DNA of 64,000 nucleotides from CAZPUS01 sp964589825 (GCA_964589825.1 CAZPUS010000012.1:18922-82921); one strand, 5' to 3'. Positions 35,334 to 44,418 are shown, counted from the stretch's first letter. Numbers and translations: made by a program. Notes: generated from the sequence alone by a model not told the origin.

Positions 35334-36638
35334 ATGAAACCTGTAACAGCATCAATTACGTTTTTCACGTTACTGCTTGTGTGTACTATCCATTCCAGAC
35401 AACTGGTAGACGGCATTGCCGCCGTTGTCGGCGATTCGGTTATTCTGATGTCCGAATTACGTGCCTATACCCGTATGCAGTTTGAACAGAAGGGTATCGA
35501 TCCTGATGCCGACACGTTCTATAGCGACTCGTTACACAAAATGCAGCGCAAGTATCTTCACGAGCTTATCGACGGAAAAGTGCTCATGGTAAAGGCACAA
35601 CGTGACAGTGCTATTCAGCTCGATGAAGATCGTATAGAGAAAGCGCTTCAGGCACAGATACAATCGATAATCGCGCGCGAGCAGATATCGATGGAGGCGT
35701 TCAGGCAGATGCTTAACTCCCAGTACAACATGACACTCGAAAAATACAAAGCCCAGCTGCGAAGCGGGATTAAACGCCAGTTTGTTACACAGGCGGTCAT
35801 ACAGACCTATCTTCCATCGATATCGCTAACCAGAGACGAAGTCAAAGAATTCTACGAAACCTATAAAGACAGCCTTCCCGACGCCGGCAGAAGCGTACAC
35901 CTTTCCAAACTGGCAATAACCCCCGACATCCCGGACTCGATACGTCAACAGGCATACGCAACAATGCAGCGTATCAGGGAACAACTCGACCGTGGTGAAG
36001 ATTTCTCGGAAATCGCCACGCGCTATTCTCAGGGTCCGAACAGCAAAAACGGCGGGCTTATCGGCTATATTTCAAAAGGCTCTCTCAGCAGCCAGAGTTT
36101 TGAGGAAAAAGCATTTTCTCTGTCTCCCGGAGAAACAAGCGACATATTTCAGACAAAAATGGGATTTCATATTATCAAGGTGACCGATAAACGGAAAAAT
36201 GAAGTAAAGGTGCGACAAATCATGACTCCGGTGAGCGTCCCGCAGTCACGCATCGATGCAGCAAAAGCGCGACTCGATTCGATTCGCCGTCACTGCAATG
36301 ATACCACGGAATTCAAAAAAGCGGTCAGTCGCTTCAGCGAAGAAAAAATTTCTAAAGCCCGCCATGGAGTCGTGGGATGGCAGTCGGTCTACCAGCTTCC
36401 ACAACAACTCGCTTCGCGTATCGATACGCTGTCACAGGGAGATATCACCCGACCCATTAAGGATGGAAAATCGTATGTAATATATCGTATTAATAATAAA
36501 GCAGCCCATCGTCGTTATACGCTCGAAAACGACTGGGAACTCCTGGCGGAAAAAGCCAAAGAGATTCACACCCAGAAAAAGCTGCAGGTGCTTGTTGCGC
36601 AGTGGCGTGAGCAAATGTACGTCGATATCAGAATTTAG
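35334..36638 (+). CDS. surA: SurA-type periplasmic chaperone / peptidyl-prolyl cis-trans isomerase
   Basis: 434 residues with a signal peptide (ITFFTLLLVCTIHS). The N-terminal SurA domain begins QLVDGIAAVVGDSVILMSEL, very typical of SurA. The first parvulin domain lies at ~185-285 (DFSEIATRYSQGPNSKNGGLIGYISKG, then GFHIIKVTDK). A second, weaker parvulin-like unit follows (VSRFSEEKISKARHGVVGWQS). The protein escorts unfolded outer-membrane proteins across the periplasm to the BAM complex. The gene lies between another PpiC-type foldase and the E1 gene, all on the same strand with short gaps. Confidence 0.9.
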   Translation: MKPVTASITFFTLLLVCTIHSRQLVDGIAAVVGDSVILMSELRAYTRMQFEQKGIDPDADTFYSDSLHKMQRKYLHELIDGKVLMVKAQRDSAIQLDEDRIEKALQAQIQSIIAREQISMEAFRQMLNSQYNMTLEKYKAQLRSGIKRQFVTQAVIQTYLPSISLTRDEVKEFYETYKDSLPDAGRSVHLSKLAITPDIPDSIRQQAYATMQRIREQLDRGEDFSEIATRYSQGPNSKNGGLIGYISKGSLSSQSFEEKAFSLSPGETSDIFQTKMGFHIIKVTDKRKNEVKVRQIMTPVSVPQSRIDAAKARLDSIRRHCNDTTEFKKAVSRFSEEKISKARHGVVGWQSVYQLPQQLASRIDTLSQGDITRPIKDGKSYVIYRINNKAAHRRYTLENDWELLAEKAKEIHTQKKLQVLVAQWREQMYVDIRI

Positions 36639-36689
36639 GAATCCTGCTTCTGGCACACAAGACTCGTAATCGGAGGTTATGATAGGCGT

Positions 36690-38693
36690 ATGCATCCCAT
36701 GTTGAATGATTTCAAACGCTTTCCTGATGTAATGGAGAAACACAGATTTCTTCCCACTGCCTATAGTGCTATGTATTGCACGCGGAAACTCGACGATATT
36801 TTCGTCGATTTATTTAAAAACGGCAAAGTAAAAGGAACCGTCACGCTGAGTACCGGCAATGAGGCAAGCGCGATCGGCATGATGGCCCCGTTTCGTCCCG
36901 GCAAAGATGTGGTCAGCCTTCTGCAGCGTGACCTCGGATGCCACCTTGTTGCAGGTGTCGATCCCTACTCTCTGATCTGCCAGTATATGGCAAACAGTGA
37001 AAGCCCTACCCACGGAAGAGAAGGAAATGTCCATCACGGTAATGCCGCACAGCGCCGTTTCCCTATGATCAGCCATCTCGGAAATATGCTCGCCCCCGTA
37101 GTGGGTGGTGTTTGGAATGCACGCGTGCATAACAACGAAGATGTTTTTGGTCTTAACATTATCGGAGACGGGGGGTGCAGTACCGGGGATTTTCACGAAT
37201 CCCTCAATATCGCCTCGGTACGTCATGTACCGGTATTGTTCTGTATAGAAAACAATCATTACGCTTTTTCGACTCCGGTCAGATATCAGTATCACTGCAG
37301 CTCTCTTTCTCAGCGCTGCCATGCCTACGGCATACCTGGCAAAACGATTGACGGCACGGACGTCTGGGAAGTCTATACCGCAGTTATAGACGCACTGCAA
37401 TATATGGAACACGACGCGCTCCCCTACATACTCGAATGCATGACCCTGCGTCTTAAAGGACATGCGGTCTACGATAAAGCGGAATATGTGCCCGAAGAAA
37501 CATCCGCACAATGGTGGGAACATGACCCGTTACCCAAAACACGCGATGCACTGATAAAAGAAGTCGGCAACAGCGAAGAAGATATCGCTGCGCTTGAACG
37601 CCAAATTGACGATATGCTGGCAGACAGTCTGCAACGCGCCAGCCGCGTCGGCCCTCCCTCAATCACCAGTCCTTCCTGGAACGTGTGTGCACCTCTTTCA
37701 CAAAAAGAGTGCCCCCTCACCTGCTCCCGGGAAAATGTTAAGTTTCTTCAGGCAATCAATACCGCATTATCCGATATTTTAGCAAAAGAAGATAACGCCG
37801 TACTGCTCGGACAGGATATCGGTCCGTACGGTTCCGCATTTAAAACATGCAAAGGACTGCATGAGCGATTTGGTGACGATCGTGTGCTGGACATGCCGAT
37901 TTCTGAATCGGCAACTACCGGTTTTATACTCGGAGCTTCCCAGACCGGAGCACGTCCCATCCTTGAATTTCAGTTCGCAGATTTCGCCACTGAAGCAACC
38001 ACACAAATCGGACTTAATACTGCCACATGGTATTTTCGTTCGCATCGTGAGGTACCCGTATTATTCCGTCTGCCCTGTGGAGGCGGCATCACGCTCGGTG
38101 CATTTCATTCAGGAGAATATGAAGGATTGTGGACACGCTTTCCCGGCATAAAGGCTATCTATCCCTTTACCTGCCAGGAAGCGTATGAAGCGATTGTTGC
38201 GGGATTCTACGATCCGAATCCCTGCATGGTTTTCGAACATAAACTGTTGTACTGGAGTCAATCCGGTGCTATCGATTTTAATGGCGATATATCCAACTTG
38301 CTGGTCCCCCGAAGATATCACGAAGGAAACGACTGCACCGTTGTTACATGGGGTGCCGTGGCAGCACATGCATGTGCATGTGCCCGGGAACAGAAATACT
38401 CACTCGATGTATGGAACCCTTTTGTGCTTTCTCCGCTTCACATCGACCCAATTATTGAATCGGTAACACGAACGGGCCGGCTCCTGGTATTTCATGAAGA
38501 TCAGACAACCCGGGGATTCGGGAACCGGATTATTTCGGTGATCACTCAGCAGGCATTCAAGCACCTTAAGGCGCCCCCCGTGCTGGTAAGCGCACCGGAT
38601 ACACCGGTTCCCTTTGCACCACCACTCGAAACGCACTATCTTCCAAATAAAGAAAAACTGCTCAATGCACTCAACTCGCTCTGTAAAGGATGA
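36690..38693 (+). CDS. Fused 2-oxoacid dehydrogenase E1 (alpha and beta subunits in one chain)
   Basis: 667-residue thiamine-diphosphate enzyme fusing E1-alpha (~10-320) and E1-beta (~350-660). The alpha half has the ThDP/Mg motif GDGGCSTGDF...NN (GDGG at ~155) and the phosphorylation-loop-like GREGNVHHG. The beta half has VLLGQDIGPYGSAFKTCKGL, DMPISESATTGFILGAS and the C-terminal LVFHEDQTTRGFG. It decarboxylates a 2-oxoacid (branched-chain or pyruvate) and reductively acylates a lipoyl group. No E2 or E3 gene is next to it; instead the next gene, whose frame overlaps its stop, encodes a lipoyl-domain/KASIII fusion, which suggests the lipoyl arm of that protein is its acceptor. Substrate preference cannot be read directly. 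GGAGG lies 13 bases before the ATG. Confidence 0.9.
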   Translation: MHPMLNDFKRFPDVMEKHRFLPTAYSAMYCTRKLDDIFVDLFKNGKVKGTVTLSTGNEASAIGMMAPFRPGKDVVSLLQRDLGCHLVAGVDPYSLICQYMANSESPTHGREGNVHHGNAAQRRFPMISHLGNMLAPVVGGVWNARVHNNEDVFGLNIIGDGGCSTGDFHESLNIASVRHVPVLFCIENNHYAFSTPVRYQYHCSSLSQRCHAYGIPGKTIDGTDVWEVYTAVIDALQYMEHDALPYILECMTLRLKGHAVYDKAEYVPEETSAQWWEHDPLPKTRDALIKEVGNSEEDIAALERQIDDMLADSLQRASRVGPPSITSPSWNVCAPLSQKECPLTCSRENVKFLQAINTALSDILAKEDNAVLLGQDIGPYGSAFKTCKGLHERFGDDRVLDMPISESATTGFILGASQTGARPILEFQFADFATEATTQIGLNTATWYFRSHREVPVLFRLPCGGGITLGAFHSGEYEGLWTRFPGIKAIYPFTCQEAYEAIVAGFYDPNPCMVFEHKLLYWSQSGAIDFNGDISNLLVPRRYHEGNDCTVVTWGAVAAHACACAREQKYSLDVWNPFVLSPLHIDPIIESVTRTGRLLVFHEDQTTRGFGNRIISVITQQAFKHLKAPPVLVSAPDTPVPFAPPLETHYLPNKEKLLNALNSLCKG

Positions 38694-38698
38694 TTCTC

Positions 38699-40048
38699 AT
38701 GAGCAACGATACGACAACACGCTCACTCACACTCCCTTCTCAGGCAGCTGCCGAAGTGGAAGCCACTATCTCGAAATGGCATGTGGCAGAGGGTGACTCA
38801 TTCGAAAAAGGAACCGTACTCGCTGAAGCGGAAAGCGCGAAATCGACATTCGATTTTGAAGCACCTTGTCGCGGTACAGTAAAGAAAATACACTACAGTG
38901 AAGGGAAGACGGTCGGATTCGATACACCGGTTATCGATATAGAAACCGATGAGACCGATATCAAATACGAAGCGAGTCAGGATGCGGCTTCTGAGAAGCC
39001 CGAGTCGGATAAATCGACCTGTGCCGATACCGTCGATACACAAAAGGCTCCCTCCTTTACAAAATCACACACCCCTCAGAGTATGCCGGTCGGTATTCTG
39101 AGTATCGGCACCTATCTGCCACAGCGAGTCGTACCAAACAAAGAGCTTCTTGGGAACTTCTCTGATCTTACGGCAGAATATATGTATGGCGTAACCGGAA
39201 TAAAAGAACGGCGCTGGGCCGATGATGACGAAAAGCCCTCTGACATGGCCTACCATGCTGCAAAAGAAGCACTCGATAACGCCGGGCTGAATGCGAATGA
39301 GATCGAGGCAATCATCGTTGCCACCACCACTCCGGATGTCGCCATGCCGGCAACCGCCTGCAAGCTGCAACAAATGCTGGAGGTCTACAACATCCCCTGC
39401 TACGATCTTTCAGCCGCCTGTTCAGGATGGCTCTATGGCATCGTGAATGCAGAAGGACTAATCCGCACCGGTATCGCTTCCAATGTGCTTGTTGTTGCGG
39501 TTGACTTGCAGTCACGTATGCTTTCTCGCGAGGACAAGGATGCGCTGTTTCTTTTCGGGGACGGGGCTGGTGCAACGGTTGTCTCCTCACGCAGTGATGC
39601 CCACATGATAAAAGAAAAAATCCTCTCCGCGGATTCCAAAGGGTTACGGTACGCGCGACGTGAATTCCCGGGGTATTACATACCTGAAAAACCAGAAGAT
39701 GAAGAGTCCTGGATCCGAGTCGATGGACGTGCTTTGTTTAAATTCGCAACCGAAAGTTTTGCAAAAGTAATACACGATGTGGTCGAACTCAGCGACTGGG
39801 ATCACGATACAATCCGCTGGGTGGTACCGCACCAGGCAAATGCACGCATACTGAAAGCTGCTGCACGGAAAGCGAATATTCCGTTCAACAAGTTTTTCCT
39901 AAACATTGAACGTATTGGTAACACCTCCAGCGCAAGTATTCCGAATGCGCTGGCTGACGTACAGAAATTTTTGCAGCCCGGAGATAAAATCGTTCTCTGT
40001 TCAGTAGGGGCGGGTATTACCTACGCCGCAATTACATTGGAATGGTAA
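38699..40048 (+). CDS. Lipoyl domain fused to beta-ketoacyl-ACP synthase III
   Basis: 449-residue fusion. Residues ~8-85 form a lipoyl/biotinyl domain; the modified lysine is K48 in AEAESAKSTFDFEAP, and the context (no MKM) indicates lipoate rather than biotin. A charged linker of ~45 residues (ASQDAASEKPESDK) leads to a complete KASIII at ~130-449: Cys241 in DLSAACSGWLYG, His378 in VVPHQAN and Asn408 in RIGNTSSASIP. KASIII condenses a primer acyl group with malonyl-ACP to start a fatty acid or polyketide. The ATG at 38699 has AAGG nine bases upstream, inside the E1 3' end; an earlier ATG at 38690 overlaps the E1 stop (ATGA). The lipoyl arm next to an E1 suggests direct acyl transfer to the synthase. 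No acyltransferase domain is present. Confidence 0.92.
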   Translation: MSNDTTTRSLTLPSQAAAEVEATISKWHVAEGDSFEKGTVLAEAESAKSTFDFEAPCRGTVKKIHYSEGKTVGFDTPVIDIETDETDIKYEASQDAASEKPESDKSTCADTVDTQKAPSFTKSHTPQSMPVGILSIGTYLPQRVVPNKELLGNFSDLTAEYMYGVTGIKERRWADDDEKPSDMAYHAAKEALDNAGLNANEIEAIIVATTTPDVAMPATACKLQQMLEVYNIPCYDLSAACSGWLYGIVNAEGLIRTGIASNVLVVAVDLQSRMLSREDKDALFLFGDGAGATVVSSRSDAHMIKEKILSADSKGLRYARREFPGYYIPEKPEDEESWIRVDGRALFKFATESFAKVIHDVVELSDWDHDTIRWVVPHQANARILKAAARKANIPFNKFFLNIERIGNTSSASIPNALADVQKFLQPGDKIVLCSVGAGITYAAITLEW

Positions 40049-40070
40049 CAACTATGCAGGTGGGAGATCT

Positions 40071-40748
40071 ATGCAGCATCACATCGGGCACAGGGAACGG
40101 CTGAGACAACGATACCATAAAAGCGGGTGTACGGGGATGCATACGTATGAAATCCTCGAACTGCTGCTGACGTATGCGATTCCGCGTCGTGACACCAAAC
40201 CGATTGCCAAGCGTTTGTTGAAAAAATTCGGGACACTGCACGGTGTGCTCCAGGCAGATCCCGGGGAACTCACCAAACTCGAGGGGCTTTCTTCCAAAAG
40301 TGCGGTATTTCTTCTGCTCATAGGCGACATAATCGGCCATACGCTTCATGAAAAGTATACGCAACGTAGTTTTATCGGACACCGCAGAGACGTCGAAGCA
40401 CACCTCAGATACACCTATGGGGCGCGAAAGGACGAGTTCACTGCCGCGGTGTTTCTTGACGGCGCCCATTCCATTATAAAGACAGAAATCGTGGCACAGG
40501 GAACAGTAAACAAATGCACCATCTATCCGCGCACCATGGTAGAAAAAGCGATCCGCTGTGGAGCAGCCGCGCTCATCCTTGCTCACAACCATCCGGGCGG
40601 CACCACCTCCCCGTCACCCAATGACTGGAATCTTACATATAAACTGCGTGAAATACTCTCAACCCTCGAAATAGAAATGCTCGACCATCTTATCCTCTGT
40701 AGAGATAAAGTGGTGAGCCTTCGTGAAATGCCCGAATGGCCCCGTTGA
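40071..40748 (+). CDS. radC: RadC family protein (JAB/MPN domain)
   Basis: 225 residues. The N-terminal part has a helix-hairpin-helix-like unit (LTKLEGLSSKSAVFLLL). The C-terminal MPN/JAB domain has the metal-binding signature HNHPGGTTSPSPND and the upstream glutamate in FLDGAHSIIKTEIV. The family was linked to DNA repair, but its biochemical role is unsettled. It lies 22 bp after the lipoyl-KASIII gene with AGGTGGGAG before the ATG, so it is likely the last gene of the + strand run. Its stop is 19 bp from the end of the convergent nrdR. Confidence 0.93.
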   Translation: MQHHIGHRERLRQRYHKSGCTGMHTYEILELLLTYAIPRRDTKPIAKRLLKKFGTLHGVLQADPGELTKLEGLSSKSAVFLLLIGDIIGHTLHEKYTQRSFIGHRRDVEAHLRYTYGARKDEFTAAVFLDGAHSIIKTEIVAQGTVNKCTIYPRTMVEKAIRCGAAALILAHNHPGGTTSPSPNDWNLTYKLREILSTLEIEMLDHLILCRDKVVSLREMPEWPR

Positions 40749-40767
40749 AACCAGACCCAGCCAACCT

Positions 40768-41214
40768 CTACGACATATCCTTTATTTCGGTGATGAACTC
40801 CCCCTTGTCCTTGAACTCCCTGTATACAGATGCGAATCGAATGTAGGCCACATCATCAAGCGCAGAGAGCTCATCCATCACGAGCTTTCCGATATCCTTA
40901 CTCTCGATTTCAATACTCGATAGTTTCTCGATTTTTTCGGCGATTCTGTCGACGATCGCCTCGATTCGTTCACGACTGACCGATCGTTTTTTACATGCGG
41001 TAGTGATACCGGTGAAAAGTTTTTCCCGATCAAAGGGTTCTCTGCGCTTATCACGCTTAACCACGGTGAGAGGAACCTGTTCGACATATTCGTATGTAGT
41101 GAAACGCTTTGCACAATTGATGCATTCTCTTCTTCTGCGTACCGCCCGTTCCTCCCTGCTTGAACGTGAATCTACCACCTTATCCTGTTGACACCCGCAG
41201 TAGGGACATTTCAT
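40768..41214 (-). CDS. nrdR: Ribonucleotide reductase transcriptional repressor
   Basis: 148 residues, the usual size. An N-terminal zinc ribbon has C3, C6, C31 and C34 (MKCPYCGC, RRRECINCAKRF). An ATP-cone follows (LTVVKRDKRREPFDREKLFTGI). NrdR represses ribonucleotide reductase genes in response to (d)ATP. Its own promoter (41264-41292) has a perfect palindrome across the -10 box, which suggests autoregulation. No nrd structural gene is in the window. Confidence 0.96.
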   Translation of the reverse strand: MKCPYCGCQQDKVVDSRSSREERAVRRRRECINCAKRFTTYEYVEQVPLTVVKRDKRREPFDREKLFTGITTACKKRSVSRERIEAIVDRIAEKIEKLSSIEIESKDIGKLVMDELSALDDVAYIRFASVYREFKDKGEFITEIKDMS

Positions 41215-41255
41215 TCTTTCACCTTTGCTACACGTGACACAGCATCTACTATATG

Positions 41256-41272
41256 TTGTATATAATATACAA
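41256..41272. promoter_or_regulatory. Perfect 17-bp palindrome on the nrdR -10 box
   Basis: TTGTATAT-A-ATATACAA, with 8-bp arms around a single central base. It covers the -10 hexamer of the predicted nrdR promoter, 42 bp before the ATG. The size and AT-rich core are compatible with an NrdR box, though the match to the published ACAC-to-GTGT consensus is partial. Confidence 0.55.
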
Positions 41273-41292
41273 TATTATGACACAATGTGCAA
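41264..41292 (-). promoter_or_regulatory. Predicted sigma-70 promoter of nrdR
   Basis: On the minus strand TTGCAC (41292-41287), a 17-bp spacer, then TATATT (41269-41264). Spacing is ideal and each hexamer has four or five consensus bases. Transcription would begin near 41257. Confidence 0.55.
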
Positions 41293-41392
41293 CATTTACC
41301 CTCTGGTACCACCCTTGTGTTCCGGTGCCCGCCCCGGACCCGATTCAATGGTTTTTATTATTCTCCAACTCCGCTGCTGCCCCCAGCGCAGA

Positions 41393-42112
41393 TCAGAAAG
41401 AAAACTCTATTCGCAGACCGGCTTGTGGTGACTGCGAAGGAAACAATGATGCATTGGAAGTGACTGTAATACGATGGCTTCGAAAAATATTCCTGATATC
41501 GATCATCGCTGCAACCCGATTGACCGCAAGGGACGCGATAAAAAAAGAATAGACCACTTTCATTTTACTCGCTGTCGCACGCATGTCTGCATACTCCTCA
41601 CGAAGTGAATCAAGTGGCCATTGCCATTGGGTTCCCCTGGCAGTATACTTTTCATCGAGATCCAGCCGGGAAAGCTCCAGAGCCCTGTTATATTCTTCAC
41701 TATCATTGAATACCGCCAGATTACGCCAGTATGCCGCATCCATATCGGAATGTGATGCCCCCGCGAAGCGTCTCGCATATGCGCGGGAATCACCGTATAT
41801 TGCATCTGTATATGTCCTGAAAAAATAAAACGCACCTATACATAAGGCGTCTATTCCGAGAAAGGCCATCGCTTTTTGCTTTCTTCCGAGATACGAATGC
41901 CCGGTACCGGGTAGAACAACTGATGACACCCCCGCCCAGAGTCGTGATTTTTCAGTATGTTGCGAAGCGAATACATCCACACTGTCGGTCGTTATTTGAT
42001 TTTCCTCTACGCTCACCTGGCCAAACAGCGGTATTGCGCAGAGACATAGCAGCATTACACACATTCCCGGTCTTTTTTTGGTCGGAGTTGTTTTTATTAC
42101 CGTGATACGCAT
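41393..42112 (-). CDS. DUF5683-like membrane protein (downstream paralog)
   Basis: 239 residues with a signal peptide or anchor (RPGMCVMLLCLCAIPLFGQ). The centre has the DUF5683-like stretch WAGVSSVVLPGTGHSYLGRKQKAMAFLG, hydrophobic with a glycine turn, and then SFFIASLAVNRVAAMIDI. The family is of unknown function and common in FCB-group bacteria; family assignment is from memory. The ATG at 42112 overlaps the stop of the upstream paralog by one base (TGATG), so they are coupled. A longer frame to 42241 would run into that gene and is rejected. Confidence 0.7.
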   Translation of the reverse strand: MRITVIKTTPTKKRPGMCVMLLCLCAIPLFGQVSVEENQITTDSVDVFASQHTEKSRLWAGVSSVVLPGTGHSYLGRKQKAMAFLGIDALCIGAFYFFRTYTDAIYGDSRAYARRFAGASHSDMDAAYWRNLAVFNDSEEYNRALELSRLDLDEKYTARGTQWQWPLDSLREEYADMRATASKMKVVYSFFIASLAVNRVAAMIDIRNIFRSHRITVTSNASLFPSQSPQAGLRIEFSF

Positions 42113-43566
42113 CAAAACGACACCTCCACACCACAATGCAGCCCCAGCCCTTTTTTGTTTCCTACGATTCTGCTCTCGAGCCGGACACCCTCCCATACAC
42201 TCTTTTCTTCCAGAAGGGCCTGATTGTACGCGTGTGCACAAAGACCTGCATCGAGGGCACTTACAATCCGGTTCACCATCATAAAAACGAGTGCTATTTT
42301 AGCATGTGAATACCGGGTATTCTTGCGTCGCACCAGTCTGTCATATGTGTCATAATAGTCGGAAAACCCCCAGTATCTCTCTTTTTCACCGGCGAGGAAA
42401 AATTTGGCAGGAATACCAATTGCCGCACTGCTGTCAACAGGCGCATACCTGACCTGTTTTCCATGATACGGGCTTTCCGTATCATTCATCTGAAGCGTCA
42501 CCGTATCGCCATGAATCGCATCGGTACGCAGCCTTGGTGCAGCATCTTTCCATCCCTGGATAAATTTTTTTTCCTCAATTATGTCATACATGTCATCGGT
42601 ACCGCTGTCCGCTTTGAATTCCAGGATATCAAAACCCTGTCCTCCGGTATACCCACCGAAAAATGAATAGGATGTATCGACAATGGAATCCACATTCCCG
42701 GGGATATCGTTGTCCTGTTGTGCAGTAAATTCGATCAGGCTTTTCAAGCTGTCGTAATAATTTTCAAAATGGCTGACGCTGTAGGCCGTATCAGCGTGCT
42801 TTTTTGCACGTCTGTTGTACTCCTTTGCCTGCTGACGGAAATGGTATACGGTGGCGCCCAGTGTGATCTCCGATGCAAGAAATATGGCCGCACGTCGGTA
42901 ATTCTTTGCATAGATTTCGCCCAGTCCTGGCAGAATAAACGAAAAAAGCATCGCAAGTTTCGGAGATCGATACTCATCCAGATTCTGCGCAAAATTGATA
43001 GACCGCGTCTCCTTGCGCTCGTTCACTACAAAGGCCTGCTGCTTTTCTTCATCCCTGGAAGAATCGGCCTGCGTGTCCTTCGCATCCGCCTTTCCACCGA
43101 TCTCACGCTCCTGAAGTGCACTGCTGTCACCATCGGTGTAGGCGGTCACCGTATCGCTGGTCTCTCGGGCGGTATCCTGCAGTGTCTCTTCATCCGCGAT
43201 TATCAGCTCTTCTTCGCCCTCGATAAAAAGATCCTGCTCATCGAGCAGCATCTGCTCTGTTTCGTTGTTTCCGGCTGCGGTATCTTCTATATCCCCGTCC
43301 ACAGTATCCGACACGAGAGTATCCTTGGGAACAACCGGCAAAGAGGCTTGTCCGGTGACCTCCTCGTCTCGCGGCGTAACCGAATTGACGATCGTCGTTT
43401 CATTCGCAGTATCTGCAGGCTCTTCAACGGCCATCACCTCTGCATCATTCATTTGAGCAGAAACAATCGTATCGGGAACCGGGACGGTCGCCGAGTCCTC
43501 AGTCGCTCCCCGACCGGGGAATACGTACAACAACGCAATTGTCGTGATACTGTATACTATTTTCAT
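42112..43566 (-). CDS. DUF5683-like protein with long acidic N-terminal region
   Basis: 484 residues. A signal peptide (VYSITTIALLYVFPGRG) is followed by about 180 residues of low-complexity acidic sequence rich in Glu, Asp, Thr and Val (for example LFIEGEEELIIADEE), likely disordered in the periplasm. The C-terminal half has SPKLAMLFSFILPGLGEIYAKNYRRAAIFLASEI, the same fold as the downstream paralog, and a second hydrophobic stretch (IALVFMMVNRIVSAL). Function unknown. It lies 39 bp downstream of dapB, probably at the end of the ribosomal-protein/lysine transcript. Confidence 0.7.
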   Translation of the reverse strand: MKIVYSITTIALLYVFPGRGATEDSATVPVPDTIVSAQMNDAEVMAVEEPADTANETTIVNSVTPRDEEVTGQASLPVVPKDTLVSDTVDGDIEDTAAGNNETEQMLLDEQDLFIEGEEELIIADEETLQDTARETSDTVTAYTDGDSSALQEREIGGKADAKDTQADSSRDEEKQQAFVVNERKETRSINFAQNLDEYRSPKLAMLFSFILPGLGEIYAKNYRRAAIFLASEITLGATVYHFRQQAKEYNRRAKKHADTAYSVSHFENYYDSLKSLIEFTAQQDNDIPGNVDSIVDTSYSFFGGYTGGQGFDILEFKADSGTDDMYDIIEEKKFIQGWKDAAPRLRTDAIHGDTVTLQMNDTESPYHGKQVRYAPVDSSAAIGIPAKFFLAGEKERYWGFSDYYDTYDRLVRRKNTRYSHAKIALVFMMVNRIVSALDAGLCAHAYNQALLEEKSVWEGVRLESRIVGNKKGLGLHCGVEVSF

Positions 43567-43605
43567 TGCTTATCCCAGATAGTCGTGTACTGATCACCCA
43601 TATCC

Positions 43606-44418
43606 TCACCCTATACCAAGCATATCCTGCATGGAATATAAACCTGTCGGTCTATTATAAAGCCACTTTGCGGCCTCCACCGCTCCCTGCGCAAATGTCG
43701 CACGGGTGTGGGCCGTATGCTTCAGTTCAATACGCTCTCCTTCGCCTGCAAAAAGCACCGTGTGATCTCCGGTAATGCCACCCCCGCGCACGGCATGCAT
43801 ACCGATCTCTTTTCTACTTCGACCCTCGGAGTAATTGCCTGCTCGTCCGTGCATTACATGGGTTTCATAGTCGAGTTTCATGGCAGAAGCGACGATCTCC
43901 CCGAGACGTTTTGCGGTCCCACTCGGTGAATCTTTCTTTCTGCGGTGATGCGCTTCAATAATTTCGACATCAAAAGCACTGATAAGCCCCTCGGCCGCAA
44001 TACGCGTTAAATAAAAAAGGAGATTGACCCCCATACTCATATTAGGACTATACAGAAGTGCTGTTTTTTGACTACATTCACGCATTTTTTGCTCCACACC
44101 ATCATCAAATCCGGTAGTGCCGACCACCGCTTTCATACCGTGTGTACCGATCATGTCAAAAAATGCAGGCAATTGCTGCGGTGTGGAAAAATGGATGGCC
44201 ACATTCTCCTTGGTGCACATCGATGCGGTAAGTTCAGCTGATACCTCGATCCCGATATCACCGACACCGATACACGCACCATACTCTTTGCCAATATCCG
44301 GATGTGAAGGAGACTCAACGGCCGCTTTCAATTCCACCCCGCCGTCATTAGCGATACATTTACCGATCTCTGCTCCCATCCTTCCCAATGCGCCGATAAG
44401 TATCACTGGCACTGTCAT
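43606..44418 (-). CDS. dapB: 4-hydroxy-tetrahydrodipicolinate reductase
   Basis: 270 residues. It reduces HTPA with NAD(P)H in lysine and meso-diaminopimelate synthesis. The N-terminal nucleotide-binding loop is ILIGALGRMGAEIG. The catalytic stretch is EIIEAHHRRKKDSPSGTAKRLGE, with His-His and the downstream lysine. The ATG at 44418 gives the normal family N-terminus (TVPVILIGALG); a TTG ten codons upstream is less likely. It lies 16 bp after dapA. Confidence 0.96.
   Translation of the reverse strand: MTVPVILIGALGRMGAEIGKCIANDGGVELKAAVESPSHPDIGKEYGACIGVGDIGIEVSAELTASMCTKENVAIHFSTPQQLPAFFDMIGTHGMKAVVGTTGFDDGVEQKMRECSQKTALLYSPNMSMGVNLLFYLTRIAAEGLISAFDVEIIEAHHRRKKDSPSGTAKRLGEIVASAMKLDYETHVMHGRAGNYSEGRSRKEIGMHAVRGGGITGDHTVLFAGEGERIELKHTAHTRATFAQGAVEAAKWLYNRPTGLYSMQDMLGIG

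Noticed and set aside
42718..43593. Plus-strand frame of 291 codons opposite the acidic DUF5683 gene
   Set aside because: It is a shadow of the low-complexity Glu/Asp codons; the translated sequence is rich in Cys, Leu and Arg with no family resemblance.
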